Below are positions 10,253 to 19,766 of a stretch of DNA of 64,000 nt, one piece after another; the stretch's first letter is position 1; every line of letters begins with the position of its first letter. The position numbers were made by a program, and so were the translations under genes. Origin of the DNA: Nitzschia sp. pyKryTriq1 (lineage: Eukaryota; Bacillariophyta; Bacillariophyceae; Bacillariales; Bacillariaceae); NCBI GenBank assembly GCA_956465555.1, contig OY101127.1:744001-808000 (forward strand). Reading direction: 5' to 3'. The notes beneath the pieces are model-generated. The model did not search any database. It had not been told where the DNA came from and was given only the letters and a program-made list of their open reading frames with translations.

Positions 10253-10753
10253 CTACGGGGATGGGGGTGCGAACAAGAGTTGAAATACTGGTTCTGAGAT
10301 CTTCCCCCGGGACGAGGAATGTGTCATAATGGCTTTTGCTTCCTCAGCATTGATTGCTTCCCCGACTTGTCGTGCCAACAGCTGAATGTCATCCCCAGAG
10401 ATGAATCCTTTACCACCTTCGTCTACAAGTGAAAAACACTTCGAAGCCTCGCCCCGACGGTCTCTTCGATGCTTGAGTGAAAAGTGGTGAGCAGCTACCT
10501 CAAGAGACGCACAAGGCCCACTCTCTTGTCATGAGCTCACCTTCCGCAAGAACTGAATGGCAGTTTCAGGTGTGATCATTTTGTCATTACCCTGAATAGT
10601 GGACACTTCCCTGACGAAACTTTCCCAACTGACTTTTGGGTATCCCATGCCCAAATACAATATGTAGAAGGTTTCCGTGGAAATTCGCCCCAGCTTCTCT
10701 TCGTCCATCGCATCAAACGAGTCTCGGATGTCGAATTCGTCAAGTGAATCCAT
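10253..10753 (-). CDS. Centrin/calmodulin-like EF-hand protein
   Basis: Two exons on the minus strand: 10753-10541 and 10471-10253. The 69-nt intron starts GTGAGC and ends TTTTCACTCAAG. The product is 143 aa, close to calmodulin (149). It starts MDSLDEFDIRDSFDAMDEEK, like an EF-hand helix, but the first loop carries extra residues and is probably not Ca-binding. In the second half SLVDEGGKGFISGDDIQLL is a canonical 12-residue loop (D-E-G-G-K-G-F-I-S-G-D-D) with Asp instead of Glu at position 12. The fourth repeat (THSSSRGKISEPVF) is degenerate. So at most one good Ca site is expected. An upstream frame continues to 10846, but the EF-hand unit starts at the chosen ATG. The exact family is uncertain. 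Confidence 0.75.
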
Positions 10754-11680
10754 GATCGATTCGTGATTTTCGTCCGCGATGACAGTGTGTAAGGTTGCTA
10801 CGAATACTCGTAGCGAAACTTCATTCAGCTGAAGTGCAAATATCAATCGAGCGCCGATGTGAATTTGTTGACCTTGCTAGCGTGCTTCTGGATCGTACGA
10901 GGTCAGTCAGTACCAAGTGCAGCGACAGAGGAAGCGAAGACTGATACCGAGCGGTACACCGCAACAGAATGCACAGGACGAGTAATTTGAGCTGGCTGCT
11001 GGATGTAATCTGTAATCAACAATAAAGACCATGCTACATGCTGCCGGTACAAGTTGTACGAATCGGTGTCCAAAAGTGATGCCGTTGCAAAAAGTGATGC
11101 CGTTTTTAGTCCCCGATAACCAGAGTCGTGTATACCCGCTCCGCTATGGGATACCGTGTCGAATTGTCCGGTTGAACTGGCAATTTTTTTCGCCCATCGT
11201 GATATTTCCAATATCACGATTTTACCTAATTTTTACATCACGTTAGAGAAAACGCATATCCGGGTCAGTGCGGGCCCGTCCCCCAAAAAGAACGACGGAC
11301 GGACGCTCGCGTCTGTACATCAGCCGATAGCTAAAGAGTGGGGAACTCTTGTACTTGTTCTTGGCCAGTACAGTATGTACGGTACCGGGGGTTGGTAAGC
11401 CATCGGGACAAACATCTCATACTCGTACTGTACATTGCATGACCGTTACTCGTGGTAGACGCACAGCGCGTACTGTACGTAGTTGTACTGTAGTACCGTT
11501 AGAGCAAGGTTACGGTACTGTAGGCGAGCAAAAAGAAAGGCAGGTCCATAAACAAGTTCCACATACGGGTACCGGTGTTGCTGTTTCGAAGTTCAACAAC
11601 ATTACGGCAATCCACCCCCGCTTCTTTCAAATCACCTTTTGCTCATACGCATATCGATCGATACCGACCGTACTTGTACA
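10754..11680. other. Divergent intergenic region
   Basis: Between the EF-hand gene and VPS2. It holds a 15-nt direct repeat AAAAGTGATGCCGTT (11072-11086 and 11090-11104), a perfect small hairpin (11196-11220) and GTACC/GTACTG motifs at about 11360-11530. No gene is seen. Confidence 0.5.
11196..11220. repeat. Perfect 11-bp inverted repeat
   Basis: ATCGTGATATT, loop TCC, then AATATCACGAT. The same TCACGATAT word is in the right arm of the hairpin at 6839-6897. Confidence 0.8.
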
Positions 11681-12456
11681 ATGGGAAATGTATTCGGGCG
11701 CGACAAGCCACTGAAAGAAGTACTGCGAGAAAACAAGCGCATGATCAACAAGGCCGTCCGAGAGCTCGACCGGGAAAAAACAGCGCTGGAAAGGGAAGAA
11801 AAACGGTTGACAATGGAGATAAAAAAGGCGGCCAAGGAGCAGCAAATGGCTTCTGTGAGGATTATGGCAAAGGTATGTAAACAGAAAGAGGTCGTCTCGA
11901 TTCCCATCGATCTTGGCTAGCTGTCGATTGTAGTCTGACTGTTGAGTCTTGTTTTCGATTCGTACTGTACTCGTTACTTCAGGACCTTGTTCGAACGCGG
12001 CAATACATTACCAAATTTATTGAAATGCGAAGTCATTTACAAGGTTGCGCATTGAAGCTCCAGACCGTAAAATCGCACCATGCAATGGCGGATGCCATGA
12101 AGGCAACTGCACAGGCAATGTACAAGATGAATAAGGCCGTAGATGTCCCTGCTATTACAAAAATGATGGCAGATTTTGAAAAGGAGAACGCAAAAACAGA
12201 GATCATGCAAGAAATTATGGGGGATGCACTGGATGATACCATGGCGGACGAGAATACAGAAGAGGAGGAAGAACAAATTGTCAACCAGGTCTTGGATGAA
12301 ATAGGCATAACGTTTGGTGAAGAGCTTCCAGAGGCAGCTGCTCTGGGTTCGCCAGGAATAAAGGAAGCTTCTGGACCAGGAAAGGTTGCCGTCGCGGAGA
12401 CAGATGATCCGGCATTGAGCGAGCTGGAAGCACGTTTGAACAATTTGAAGAGATAG
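11681..12456 (+). CDS. VPS2: ESCRT-III subunit VPS2/CHMP2
   Basis: Two exons, 11681-11872 and 11983-12456. The intron begins GTATGT and ends TACTTCAG; the product is 221 aa, the usual CHMP2A length. VPS2 caps and remodels ESCRT-III filaments in multivesicular-body formation and membrane scission. The protein starts MGNVFGRDKPLKEVLRENKR with the basic first helices (RELDREKTALEREEKRL, IKKAAK), continues QYITKFIEMRSHLQ after the splice, and has the MADFEKENAKTEIMQEIMGD segment before an acidic linker (ENTEEEEEQIVNQVLDEIGI). The last residues, DPALSELEARLNNLKR, form the MIT-interacting motif (D-x-x-L-x-x-R-L-x-x-L-K/R) that recruits VPS4. All parts of a functional VPS2 are present. Confidence 0.95.
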
Positions 12457-13239
12457 GGGAATTGGCATCTTCCAGTACGAATTCTGTTGCTCCCTTGAGA
12501 AATGCGATGTTGCTGAAGTCTGAACGCTTCAGGCATGCAGCGCTAGACGACAGATGATAGTGTGACGCCCTACTAGAGTGCCGATGTCCTCGTACTTCAA
12601 CGTGTTGTGACATGATGTTGTTCACTACAGTGGAAGCTCTAGAATGGCTGCATCGGCATGCAATTTCAATTCTCGTCTTTCATCCTACCGGTAGACTTCA
12701 AAATGAAAGATTTAGTCTAGTTTCTCTAGCCTGAGAGAGAGGAGTATAGACTTCAGTAGGTATCATCATCATCATCATCATGAGAAGATGCCGGGGTACA
12801 CAAGGTCTATGGTACGTGCTACTGTAGTAGTAGCCTGGGGTACGTACCGGTATGTGCCTGGTATTCTGTACGACCGTACCTGGTACACTACCGGTACGGT
12901 ACGGGTAGGTCTACAGTACTACCGGTACTGTACTGTACTGTACTGTACTGTAGTTTTGAAATGGGACTGAGACGACTGTGTACAGTACTTTACTCGAAGT
13001 TTGAACGGATGGCGCGCACGCGTTGTGTCGTCATTGGTATTCATAAAAAAATAATGATGATCCAGGTCGAAGTTCTGAAGTCTGCTGAAAGATTGTGACT
13101 TGATGTGCTTGATGATATGGGTCGGCAAAACAAAACATGGAAATTGATTGAAATGAGACAATATTATTGTATCCTCCCTCTTATCCCTACCGTTACAGCA
13201 CAATATAATAGTTCTGGTATCTGCACTCGGCTCTGAACA
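12457..13239. other. Intergenic with CAT microsatellite and GTACC cluster
   Basis: Contains a (TCA)n run at about 12762-12783 followed by GTACCGGTA/TACTGTAC-rich DNA (about 12786-12955), including a (TACTG)n stretch near 12930-12952. It is probably the VPS2 3' end and the upstream region of the CRAL-TRIO gene. Confidence 0.5.
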
Positions 13240-14661
13240 ATGACGAGCAGGCAAGGCGGGAGCACAGAACAACAGAGGAGGGGAGAGATCCCCGAAGGGC
13301 AGTTTCTGCCTCCCTTTTTGCTGGGATTTGCCGTGGCATTGCTATTGGTCTTCATCCCGACGACTTGCGGGTTCTTCTATTGTTGTGGTGATGTCGACTT
13401 CACAATCGGGGAAGAAAGTACATGCCCCCGCCTCATTCGAAAACTGCCCCAAGAGGCAAAGCAGGGGTTGCTGAAGCGACTGGGATTGAGATTAAAGAAG
13501 CAGGAGAAAAAGGACGAGCTCCTCGTCCTCAAGCCGGACCCAAGAGAAAGCGCTTGTCGAATAATTGCGGGCGGCTGGTCATCTATTTGGAAACGAAACG
13601 AAAACGCGGAGTCCGTCTGTACACCAGAGATTATTGACGAAGACGTGAATGACGAGATCCCTGCTACGAGTACCACGATCGCGCACGATCAGTTTGAAAC
13701 TGCGTACACCTCGGAATATCCTCAGCTAACGACCGAACAAAAGCAACTCATTCTGGGACTTGGACAGCGGGTGGATGCCAAAGTAGAAAATTGGAGAGCA
13801 AGGGCATCGCAAGTGTCTTGGAGTGGACCCTCAGGTCCGGCATGGTTCGCGCCGAGCAAGTCTACCGGAGCTTCAGAACTGGAGCGACTAGAAGGCGGGG
13901 TCTTGTTTTACTCGTATCTTCGCATCATGAACTGGCCAACTCAATTCTTCTCCCATTTTCCTTTTAAACTGTGCGCCAAGGGTTGTGGTTCTGAAGTGGC
14001 CGTGGAACATACGCTCGAGTTCAGAGAAAAATTCAAACCCTGGGCCGTCTCTCCGAGTACCATCAAGGAGAATTCTCATGGCTGCATATTTCACCATGGC
14101 TTTAGTCCGGCCTACAGTGCAGATCAAAACGGCGCTCATTCTTTAGTTTGGATTCGTCCAGGGAGACGAGTGAAGCTCGACGACCTGTTTTCGCTCCGCA
14201 TGTATGTAAATGCTCTAGAACAGAGTATCGCCGCCTCGCTCGCAAACTCCAAAGGTCGGGTTGGGAAGTTCAATGTGATACTTGATGGAGCAAAATTTTC
14301 ATGGGGCCTCATGCCATCCTTGCATCACCTGAAATCTTTTGTCACGATTCTTCAAGACCATTTCCCGGACCGCCTTGGCATAATTTTGCTTACGAATTTA
14401 GGAAGAATCGGAGATTTCGTGGTGGGTGTCGTAAAGCCCCTCATTTCTGAAGAAGTTCGGCAGAAGATCAAGGTACTGCCGCGAGACGATAATCAGCGCC
14501 GCGAAATGCTGCAGGCCGTTGTTGGAGCGAATAACATTCCGAAATGGCTTGGTGGGAAGGATACGTACCAATTCAATGCAAAAACCTATTACGCGGATAC
14601 CCTCGTCGTTCCCGATGATGAATCTATCGAGTACGTCCAGACGATGCCATATCACGCATAA
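13240..14661 (+). CDS. CRAL-TRIO (Sec14-like) domain protein with N-terminal membrane anchor
   Basis: Single exon, 473 aa. CRAL-TRIO domains bind and move small lipids such as phosphoinositides or tocopherols. The N terminus has a short polar head, then one hydrophobic segment at about residues 22-49 (LPPFLLGFAVALLLVFIPTT), so the protein is probably membrane-anchored. A basic stretch rich in Lys/Arg follows (LKRLGLRLKKQEKKDE). The Sec14-type lobe occupies about residues 255-450: a long region ending in KFNVILDGAKFSWGLM, LKSFVTILQDHFPDRLGII, then FVVGVVKPLISEEVRQKI, which match the strand-helix core and the gating helix. The CRAL-TRIO N-terminal helical domain is not obvious, and there is no GOLD domain. 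The lipid ligand cannot be read from the sequence. Confidence 0.8.
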   Translation: MTSRQGGSTEQQRRGEIPEGQFLPPFLLGFAVALLLVFIPTTCGFFYCCGDVDFTIGEESTCPRLIRKLPQEAKQGLLKRLGLRLKKQEKKDELLVLKPDPRESACRIIAGGWSSIWKRNENAESVCTPEIIDEDVNDEIPATSTTIAHDQFETAYTSEYPQLTTEQKQLILGLGQRVDAKVENWRARASQVSWSGPSGPAWFAPSKSTGASELERLEGGVLFYSYLRIMNWPTQFFSHFPFKLCAKGCGSEVAVEHTLEFREKFKPWAVSPSTIKENSHGCIFHHGFSPAYSADQNGAHSLVWIRPGRRVKLDDLFSLRMYVNALEQSIAASLANSKGRVGKFNVILDGAKFSWGLMPSLHHLKSFVTILQDHFPDRLGIILLTNLGRIGDFVVGVVKPLISEEVRQKIKVLPRDDNQRREMLQAVVGANNIPKWLGGKDTYQFNAKTYYADTLVVPDDESIEYVQTMPYHA

Positions 14662-14995
14662 CATGGAACGATGGGCCTCATGATATCGGTTCCCAACACG
14701 CCTTTATACTACTTTTACTTGTCTTCCATCCTGCTCGAATATCCTTTGTAGTCGAAACAAGACTTGTAGATCGCGCAGCGTTGGAGAGAGAAATCAGCAA
14801 TACACTTGATCACTTTCCTTGCCAGAAACACAAAAACAGCAACAAGATCAGGGAGTGTGTACTACAATATCTGCAGTCCGGGAAAATGCTACAAAATCCG
14901 AAAAAGTGGGTACTTCCACCAAGACGGGTTAAGAATCGTTGTAGTTTAAAACGCAGTGTATTACAGCACAAATTGAATACATGATGTCTAAGCAG
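14662..14995. other. Convergent 3' region
   Basis: Between the ends of the CRAL-TRIO and prohibitin genes. I see nothing beyond ordinary sequence. Confidence 0.5.
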
Positions 14996-15844
14996 TTACT
15001 TGTCAAGACCCAGAAGCAAGTTCGCCCCTCCTTGACCATTTCCAGACCCCCCGGTGTTGGGTAGGTATACAACGTTTCGGCTGTTTGCAAGTTTTCCTGC
15101 GATCTCCTTGGCGGCATCGATACGTCGCACCTCAACAATAGCATTTCCGGTCTTTTCCATGGCCTTGGTGATGATGCTGGCTGCTTCGGCTTCCCCCTCT
15201 GCCCGGGTTACCACGGCCTGACGTTCCTGTTCAGCGCGTTTGACAACCCATTGCTGACGCTCAGCTTCCTGAGAAGCCACTTGCTTCGCTTCAATGGCAT
15301 TCATAAACTCTCGACCGAAGGTCAAGTGAGTAATGGCGACATCGTCAAACTCCAAGTGAAAAACGCGCGCACGCTTATGCATTTCATCACGGATCCTCGC
15401 CGAGATCTCGGCACGTTTGCTCAATAGTTCTTCTGCATTGTACTGAGCAACGATCGACTTGAGGACTTCGTTGCCGATGGACGGCAGAACACGCTCGTCA
15501 AAGTCAGTTCCGAGCTCACGGTAAAGCTTCGGAAGCTCGTCGATCATGGGTCGCCACAAAACTCGTAGTTTGATATTCACCATCTGAAGGTCCTTTGTAC
15601 CTGTAACCGAGGGGATTTCACGTGGCTTTACCCGCACATCGAAGATGATGGGTCGCTGAACCACCGGGATGAGAAAATGGGTGCCTTCCCCGCTTACTTC
15701 GGGGCGGACTCCACCCCGCAGTTGGTCGAACATAACGGCCCGCTCTCCGCCGTCGACGTTGTAGAGACATTGGCTCACTGTGAAGAGGCCGGCAGCGCCG
15801 ACACCGGCGAGTCGGCTGAGCTGAGTCAAGGCTTGGCTTGCCAT
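14996..15844 (-). CDS. PHB1: Prohibitin 1
   Basis: Single exon, 282 aa. Prohibitins 1 and 2 form ring complexes in the mitochondrial inner membrane that hold the m-AAA protease and stabilise new subunits. The N-terminal hydrophobic stretch (LAGVGAAGLFTVSQCLYNV) serves as anchor. The SPFH/Band 7 domain (about residues 25-190) has the family signatures GGERAVMFDQLRGGV, GEGTHFLIPVVQRPIIFDVR, and TGTKDLQMVNIKLRVLWRP. A coiled coil follows (EAERQQWVVKRAEQERQAVV). The set of matches fits PHB1 better than PHB2 (PHB1-like YNVDGGERAV and GEGTHFLIP). I chose the ATG giving MASQALTQLSRL; the codon two places earlier is GTG. Confidence 0.95.
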   Translation of the reverse strand: MASQALTQLSRLAGVGAAGLFTVSQCLYNVDGGERAVMFDQLRGGVRPEVSGEGTHFLIPVVQRPIIFDVRVKPREIPSVTGTKDLQMVNIKLRVLWRPMIDELPKLYRELGTDFDERVLPSIGNEVLKSIVAQYNAEELLSKRAEISARIRDEMHKRARVFHLEFDDVAITHLTFGREFMNAIEAKQVASQEAERQQWVVKRAEQERQAVVTRAEGEAEAASIITKAMEKTGNAIVEVRRIDAAKEIAGKLANSRNVVYLPNTGGSGNGQGGANLLLGLDK

Positions 15845-16687
15845 GGTCACTTTCCTGTTATTTGATATTTGACGATCTCGAAGAGGCTTTGCGTAGTTTG
15901 TTGCAGGTTTGGGGAGAAGATGTTTGCGATCTTGAGACTTGAGAACAGCGCATCGATGCCGCCGTCTGCAGCTTCTTGAAGCTTCTTCGTGAAACTACCG
16001 GTACCGATATTTTCTTCGCAGAGCGCGTACCGGTATGTACAGGTATCGGTAAATGTACTGTACGTACAAGTACAGTACCAGTACTGTACTGTACTGCACT
16101 GCACTGCACCGGTACTGTACCGGTACTATACCGGTACAGTTTTTGGTGTACAAGTACTTGTATCGTCTTATCTTTTAGCATGCAACGTTTCCTCGTTCAT
16201 CGTGTGGCTAACAGATATAACAGTTTGTACGTCGCTCGTATACCAGATTGTAGTCCAATGAATCAATCTCTCGACTCCAATCCAACCTAGTACAGTATCG
16301 TTTTCTCCAGATAGAACGAAAGACAAACGCTTCTACTACATTCCTCGTACTCTCTACCGGTAGTCGACTACCGTACAGGTAGCGCTCTCTCTACTACAGA
16401 ACTACTACATACTACTACTAGTAGTAGTAAAGAGAGACCGGTGATACAGTCTCACAGACAGTTGGGATGCGATCCATGCAGCTGGGTGCCCCGGGTCAGT
16501 AGGAGTAGTATCTCTGGTGGTAGACAACTTATTACATTACCCATGTATAGCGATTAGTTGACCGCCGTCGAACGAGGTTAGGGTGTGCCTCAGACATGAA
16601 ATACATGTATTCTTATGGAGCTCGGTCAGATTCCCTGCTTCGCGAGTACTGTGGTGCTTCGCATCGAATATATGCTCTCTACTACTA
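15845..16687. other. Intergenic with GTAC palindrome cluster
   Basis: Upstream of prohibitin. A dense cluster of ACCGGTAC, TACTGTAC and CACTGCAC words lies at about 16016-16160, and CTACTACTAGTAGTAG runs at about 16330-16440. No gene is seen. Confidence 0.55.
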
Positions 16688-18436
16688 TTATGAAAAGAAA
16701 CGTTTCAGCGCAGCCGGAGCCGTGTCCACTGGTTTTTCCCGTCCCTTCTCTTGTACATCGTTCCCTTGCTTTTCTTTCTCGCGGGCTTCTCTCAACTTCA
16801 AGGTCTGCTCATCAACAATATTATTTCTTTTCCTTCTGAGCTTTGTTTGAATCTTACTGCGGCCACGCTTCTTCTGTTTCACCCTCTTGTTTTTCTTGCG
16901 AGCGTTTGCCTCCTCTTCCAGGTCTTTCAGACGAGCTTGACGTACTTCCATGGAACTCTCTTCCACCCCTCCGATCTCGTTGGGATCTAATGCAATCGTG
17001 TTAGGATCCAATTTATCGAGCAATGCACGTACTTCAGCTTCTCGTCTTTGTCGTTTGTCCTGGAAAGGATCGAGGTTATACTCGCTGGTGTCAAGGTTTG
17101 GCTCCCCCGAGCCAGGCACAACGATCGAACTTATGCCCTTCGCGTGCCCAATCGCACATACATCTTGGAAGGGTCGAAATCGAAGTGTTTCCACCGGCCC
17201 ACAAGCAGGGATGCTGTGGTGCATGTATGGATCTTTGCTCTTGCTGCGCAAAGCTTCTGGCGACCAAAAGGTCGCATGGCCGGCGTGGCCGATGCCAACA
17301 ACGCCCTTTTGTGAAATGTCCAATGATGTGGGTGTTCCGGCTGGAACAAAATAAGAGTGCGTGTTCCGAAGCATTCTCAGATCCCACACCTTGACCTGAC
17401 GATCGACTCCACCTGTAACCATGTAACGCCCCGAAAGGTCCACAGCTATAGATGTAACTTTGGCTCCTTTGTGACACAAGAGTTTGACCAGAAATTGAGA
17501 AGAGGATGGCGACCACAATGTAACAGTTCCATTGTTATGACCAAGATGAGTGATTGCGTTTGATGGATTCTGTCGAAGCACGTCGCACGGCCCAACTTTC
17601 GTTTTATGTTGGCTGACAAGCTGACCTGTCGAGGTGTCCTGAAATCTAAGAATTCCTTGCCGTCCGACACTCGTCAACAGCCAGTGATGAGGTAAGAAGT
17701 CAATGGCGAAAGGATCGTGATGGTCGTCCAACTTGTGAACCTCTGCACCTGTGTCGTCGTAGATGAATACGTGGTTGGCCTGGGCGACAGCAAGCATACT
17801 GAAGTTGTGGAGAAAACACGCATCGCGCACACGTTCCTGGACGTGGAATTCAGTATGCAGTGTAAGATTATGAGAATCCATGACCGCAAGGTGACCGCGT
17901 TTTCCATATAGTACAGAGTATCGACCTGATCTGTCATATTTACAACCATAAGGGAAATAAGGAAGGTCCAGATCATAAATTTGTCTCGAAGTCTGCTCGT
18001 CCAAATGTTCCCGTTTGAGTTCAACTTGCGTCAACGCCGTCGTTCTCTCCATTTCAGTCTCCGCTTCCAAAAATCCTAGAGATTCGGTGTGCAGAACAAC
18101 TTGAGCATCAGCCGACGCAACGGCTGCCTCCAATCTTTTGGCCTTTGAAATCTGAAGCTTGGCCTTTGTGGCTTTGTCCTTCCTGCTCATTCTTTGTTCA
18201 AGTGCACGTTGCTGATATCCACTCAACCCAGCTGACATAGTCTCGTCATTTTCGAGTCGAGATATACGATATTGCTGGTTCAAGTCGGCATCATACTTCG
18301 CGATGCGTGCTCTATCTGTGGACGAGCGCTTCTTGTGCTTGAGCTCACTGTGTCTCTTGCGAGCCTCCTTATCACTAGCACCCCTAGAAACACCGAAGGT
18401 AGCTTTATCATCGTTTCCTTCATTAGCGGTGACCAT
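16688..18436 (-). CDS. UTP7: UTP7/WDR46 (BING4), SSU processome WD-repeat protein
   Basis: Single exon, 582 aa. Utp7/WDR46 is a nucleolar protein of the small-subunit processome needed for early 18S rRNA processing. After a basic N terminus, the family region starts with LNQQYRISRLENDE and RQIYDLDLPYFPYGCKYDRS. WD repeats run from about residue 165 to 400 (YSVLYGKRGHLAVMDSHNL, LLTSVGRQGILRFQD, AITHLGHNNGTVTLWSP, YMVTGGVDRQVKVWDLR, VGIGHAGHATFWSPEAL). The BING4 C-terminal domain follows (KDPYMHHSIPACGPVETLRF, GHAKGISSIVVPGSGEPNLD, YNLDPFQDKRQRREAEVRAL). The C-terminal tail is strongly basic (KKNKRVKQKKRGRSKIQTK), consistent with RNA binding and nucleolar retention. Length matches the family. 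Confidence 0.95.
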   Translation of the reverse strand: MVTANEGNDDKATFGVSRGASDKEARKRHSELKHKKRSSTDRARIAKYDADLNQQYRISRLENDETMSAGLSGYQQRALEQRMSRKDKATKAKLQISKAKRLEAAVASADAQVVLHTESLGFLEAETEMERTTALTQVELKREHLDEQTSRQIYDLDLPYFPYGCKYDRSGRYSVLYGKRGHLAVMDSHNLTLHTEFHVQERVRDACFLHNFSMLAVAQANHVFIYDDTGAEVHKLDDHHDPFAIDFLPHHWLLTSVGRQGILRFQDTSTGQLVSQHKTKVGPCDVLRQNPSNAITHLGHNNGTVTLWSPSSSQFLVKLLCHKGAKVTSIAVDLSGRYMVTGGVDRQVKVWDLRMLRNTHSYFVPAGTPTSLDISQKGVVGIGHAGHATFWSPEALRSKSKDPYMHHSIPACGPVETLRFRPFQDVCAIGHAKGISSIVVPGSGEPNLDTSEYNLDPFQDKRQRREAEVRALLDKLDPNTIALDPNEIGGVEESSMEVRQARLKDLEEEANARKKNKRVKQKKRGRSKIQTKLRRKRNNIVDEQTLKLREAREKEKQGNDVQEKGREKPVDTAPAALKRFFS

Positions 18437-19285
18437 TCTTTCCTTTGCAAATGAATCTTATAGCAGAGACACTGTGAGAGAGACCTCGGGTTCGACCTGG
18501 ATGCAACCTTCGAATCTCCAAGCAATTGTACAATTTTTCTTTGGATTTGTGGATTTTTGGTGGTCGTTGGTCGTGTGGTTTGGTGGGTGCAGATGGATGT
18601 TTGAAAAAGACGGGAAGAGCAGAGCTAGCGCAGGCAGAGAAAACGCAGAGAAAAACATGAAAGGGATAAAGGACAGACGCGACGGACGACGGATGGCTGC
18701 ACTACTGGTACCGTACGTTGCACCCCTAATATATCTAACTTCTAATTTACGGTCATCCAACTTCTAATTTACTTAACGGAATCTACTCTGCCTACGTCAT
18801 CGCAAGACACCCAAAAATAAAAATGACCACGTCCGTGATTCGAACATGACCCAATTACTCCATCATTTTTGAGCTCCCAAATGCCCTTTCCCCCCACCCA
18901 AATGCACCCAAAAACACTCATTTTTCGACTTCTTGAGGGCCCGCGCAGATACGACACACACATCCGGTCTCTTTACTTCCTCATCTCCCACGACTTCATG
19001 GGCTGCTCCTCATCACTGGACATCTCCTTGGTAACGTCATCATCGTCATCATCATCATCGTATTCTTCGACCTGACGTTAGATTAGCGGAGATAAAAGTT
19101 GGATTAGCGTGAAAGTGCGCGGTGCACCGTGTTGTGCGTTAAAAGTTAGATATGCTTATGAGGCCCGTACGTTCCGCCACCTGCTGGGGCGCGGGAGGAC
19201 TTCGCTTCTGTAACGTCGCACGCGCAGTTATAAGGTCAGCGTGGACTTCGCCAAAATACAGGGGAAGGAAGTTTTGTGTTCTGTG

Positions 19286-19323
19286 ATAACTGCGCGTCGG
19301 AAGCGCAGCTTCGACGCAGTTAT
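19286..19323. repeat. Hairpin built from ATAACTGCG/CGCAGTTAT
   Basis: ATAACTGCG at the left end and CGCAGTTAT at the right end are perfect complements; inside, GAAGC pairs with GCTTC around a GCA loop. CGCAGTTAT recurs immediately downstream and near 19219, so the word is repeated within about 120 bp. Confidence 0.75.
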
Positions 19324-19491
19324 GAAACGCAGTTATTCCTCCCCAACGATCGGTTCGGGGAGAAGGAAAAAGATCAGTCAGGTCAGCTTCCGTTCTGTTC
19401 ATTCTGCACTCCGCGCAGACTGAAGTCCCATAACTGACCAGACTGCCTTTCGCACGTTGCGCACGAGAACTCCTCCCACGCCCCTGGGGGG

Positions 19492-19560
19492 TTTGCGTGA
19501 CTTCCAAAAAGTAGCCTGTCGCAGGTGCGATTTATTTTAGAAGTTTGGAAGTCACGCAAA
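19492..19560. repeat. Perfect 17-bp inverted repeat
   Basis: Left arm 19492-19508 (TTTGCGTGACTTCCAAA) is exactly complementary to right arm 19544-19560 (TTTGGAAGTCACGCAAA), with a 35-nt spacer. It lies just outside the retroelement coding remnant. Confidence 0.85.
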
Positions 19561-19766
19561 TTCCTCCAATCACTAGCTACATACGAGTATTAGCCCACAC
19601 CACGTTTTGCAGTACCATACTATCGAAAAGTGTTGCTCCCCCCCTTTTCGCCAAGGAAGTCAAACGTCTGTTTCGATTTCATCCTGACCGTGGCTATCGC
19701 CACCTACGTAGCATTGCAATGCGTGCGGTAAAGCATAGAGTGGTTTGTGGAATGGTGGTGTGTGGA

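Larger units (their letters stand above)
18437..19766. other. Intergenic region with repeats next to a retroelement remnant
   Basis: It contains a 14-bp direct repeat AACTTCTAATTTAC (18737-18750 and 18759-18772), an inverted pair TAACGTCA/TGACGTTA (19032-19039 and 19073-19080), GATTAGCG repeats (about 19081-19110), several copies of CGCAGTTAT (19219-19340) and two hairpins (19286-19323 and 19492-19560). The fragment at about 19139-19507 has no recognisable protein domain. The region may be the untranslated end of the neighbouring retroelement or a separate small element. Confidence 0.5.

Noticed and set aside
16950-17394. Long frames antisense to UTP7
   Set aside because: They overlap a clear WD-repeat gene on the other strand and show no domain.
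18825-18860. tRNA-like B box (GTTCGAATC) on the minus strand
   Set aside because: No A box, poor T-stem pairing and no cloverleaf; not a tRNA. A decayed tRNA-derived SINE cannot be excluded.
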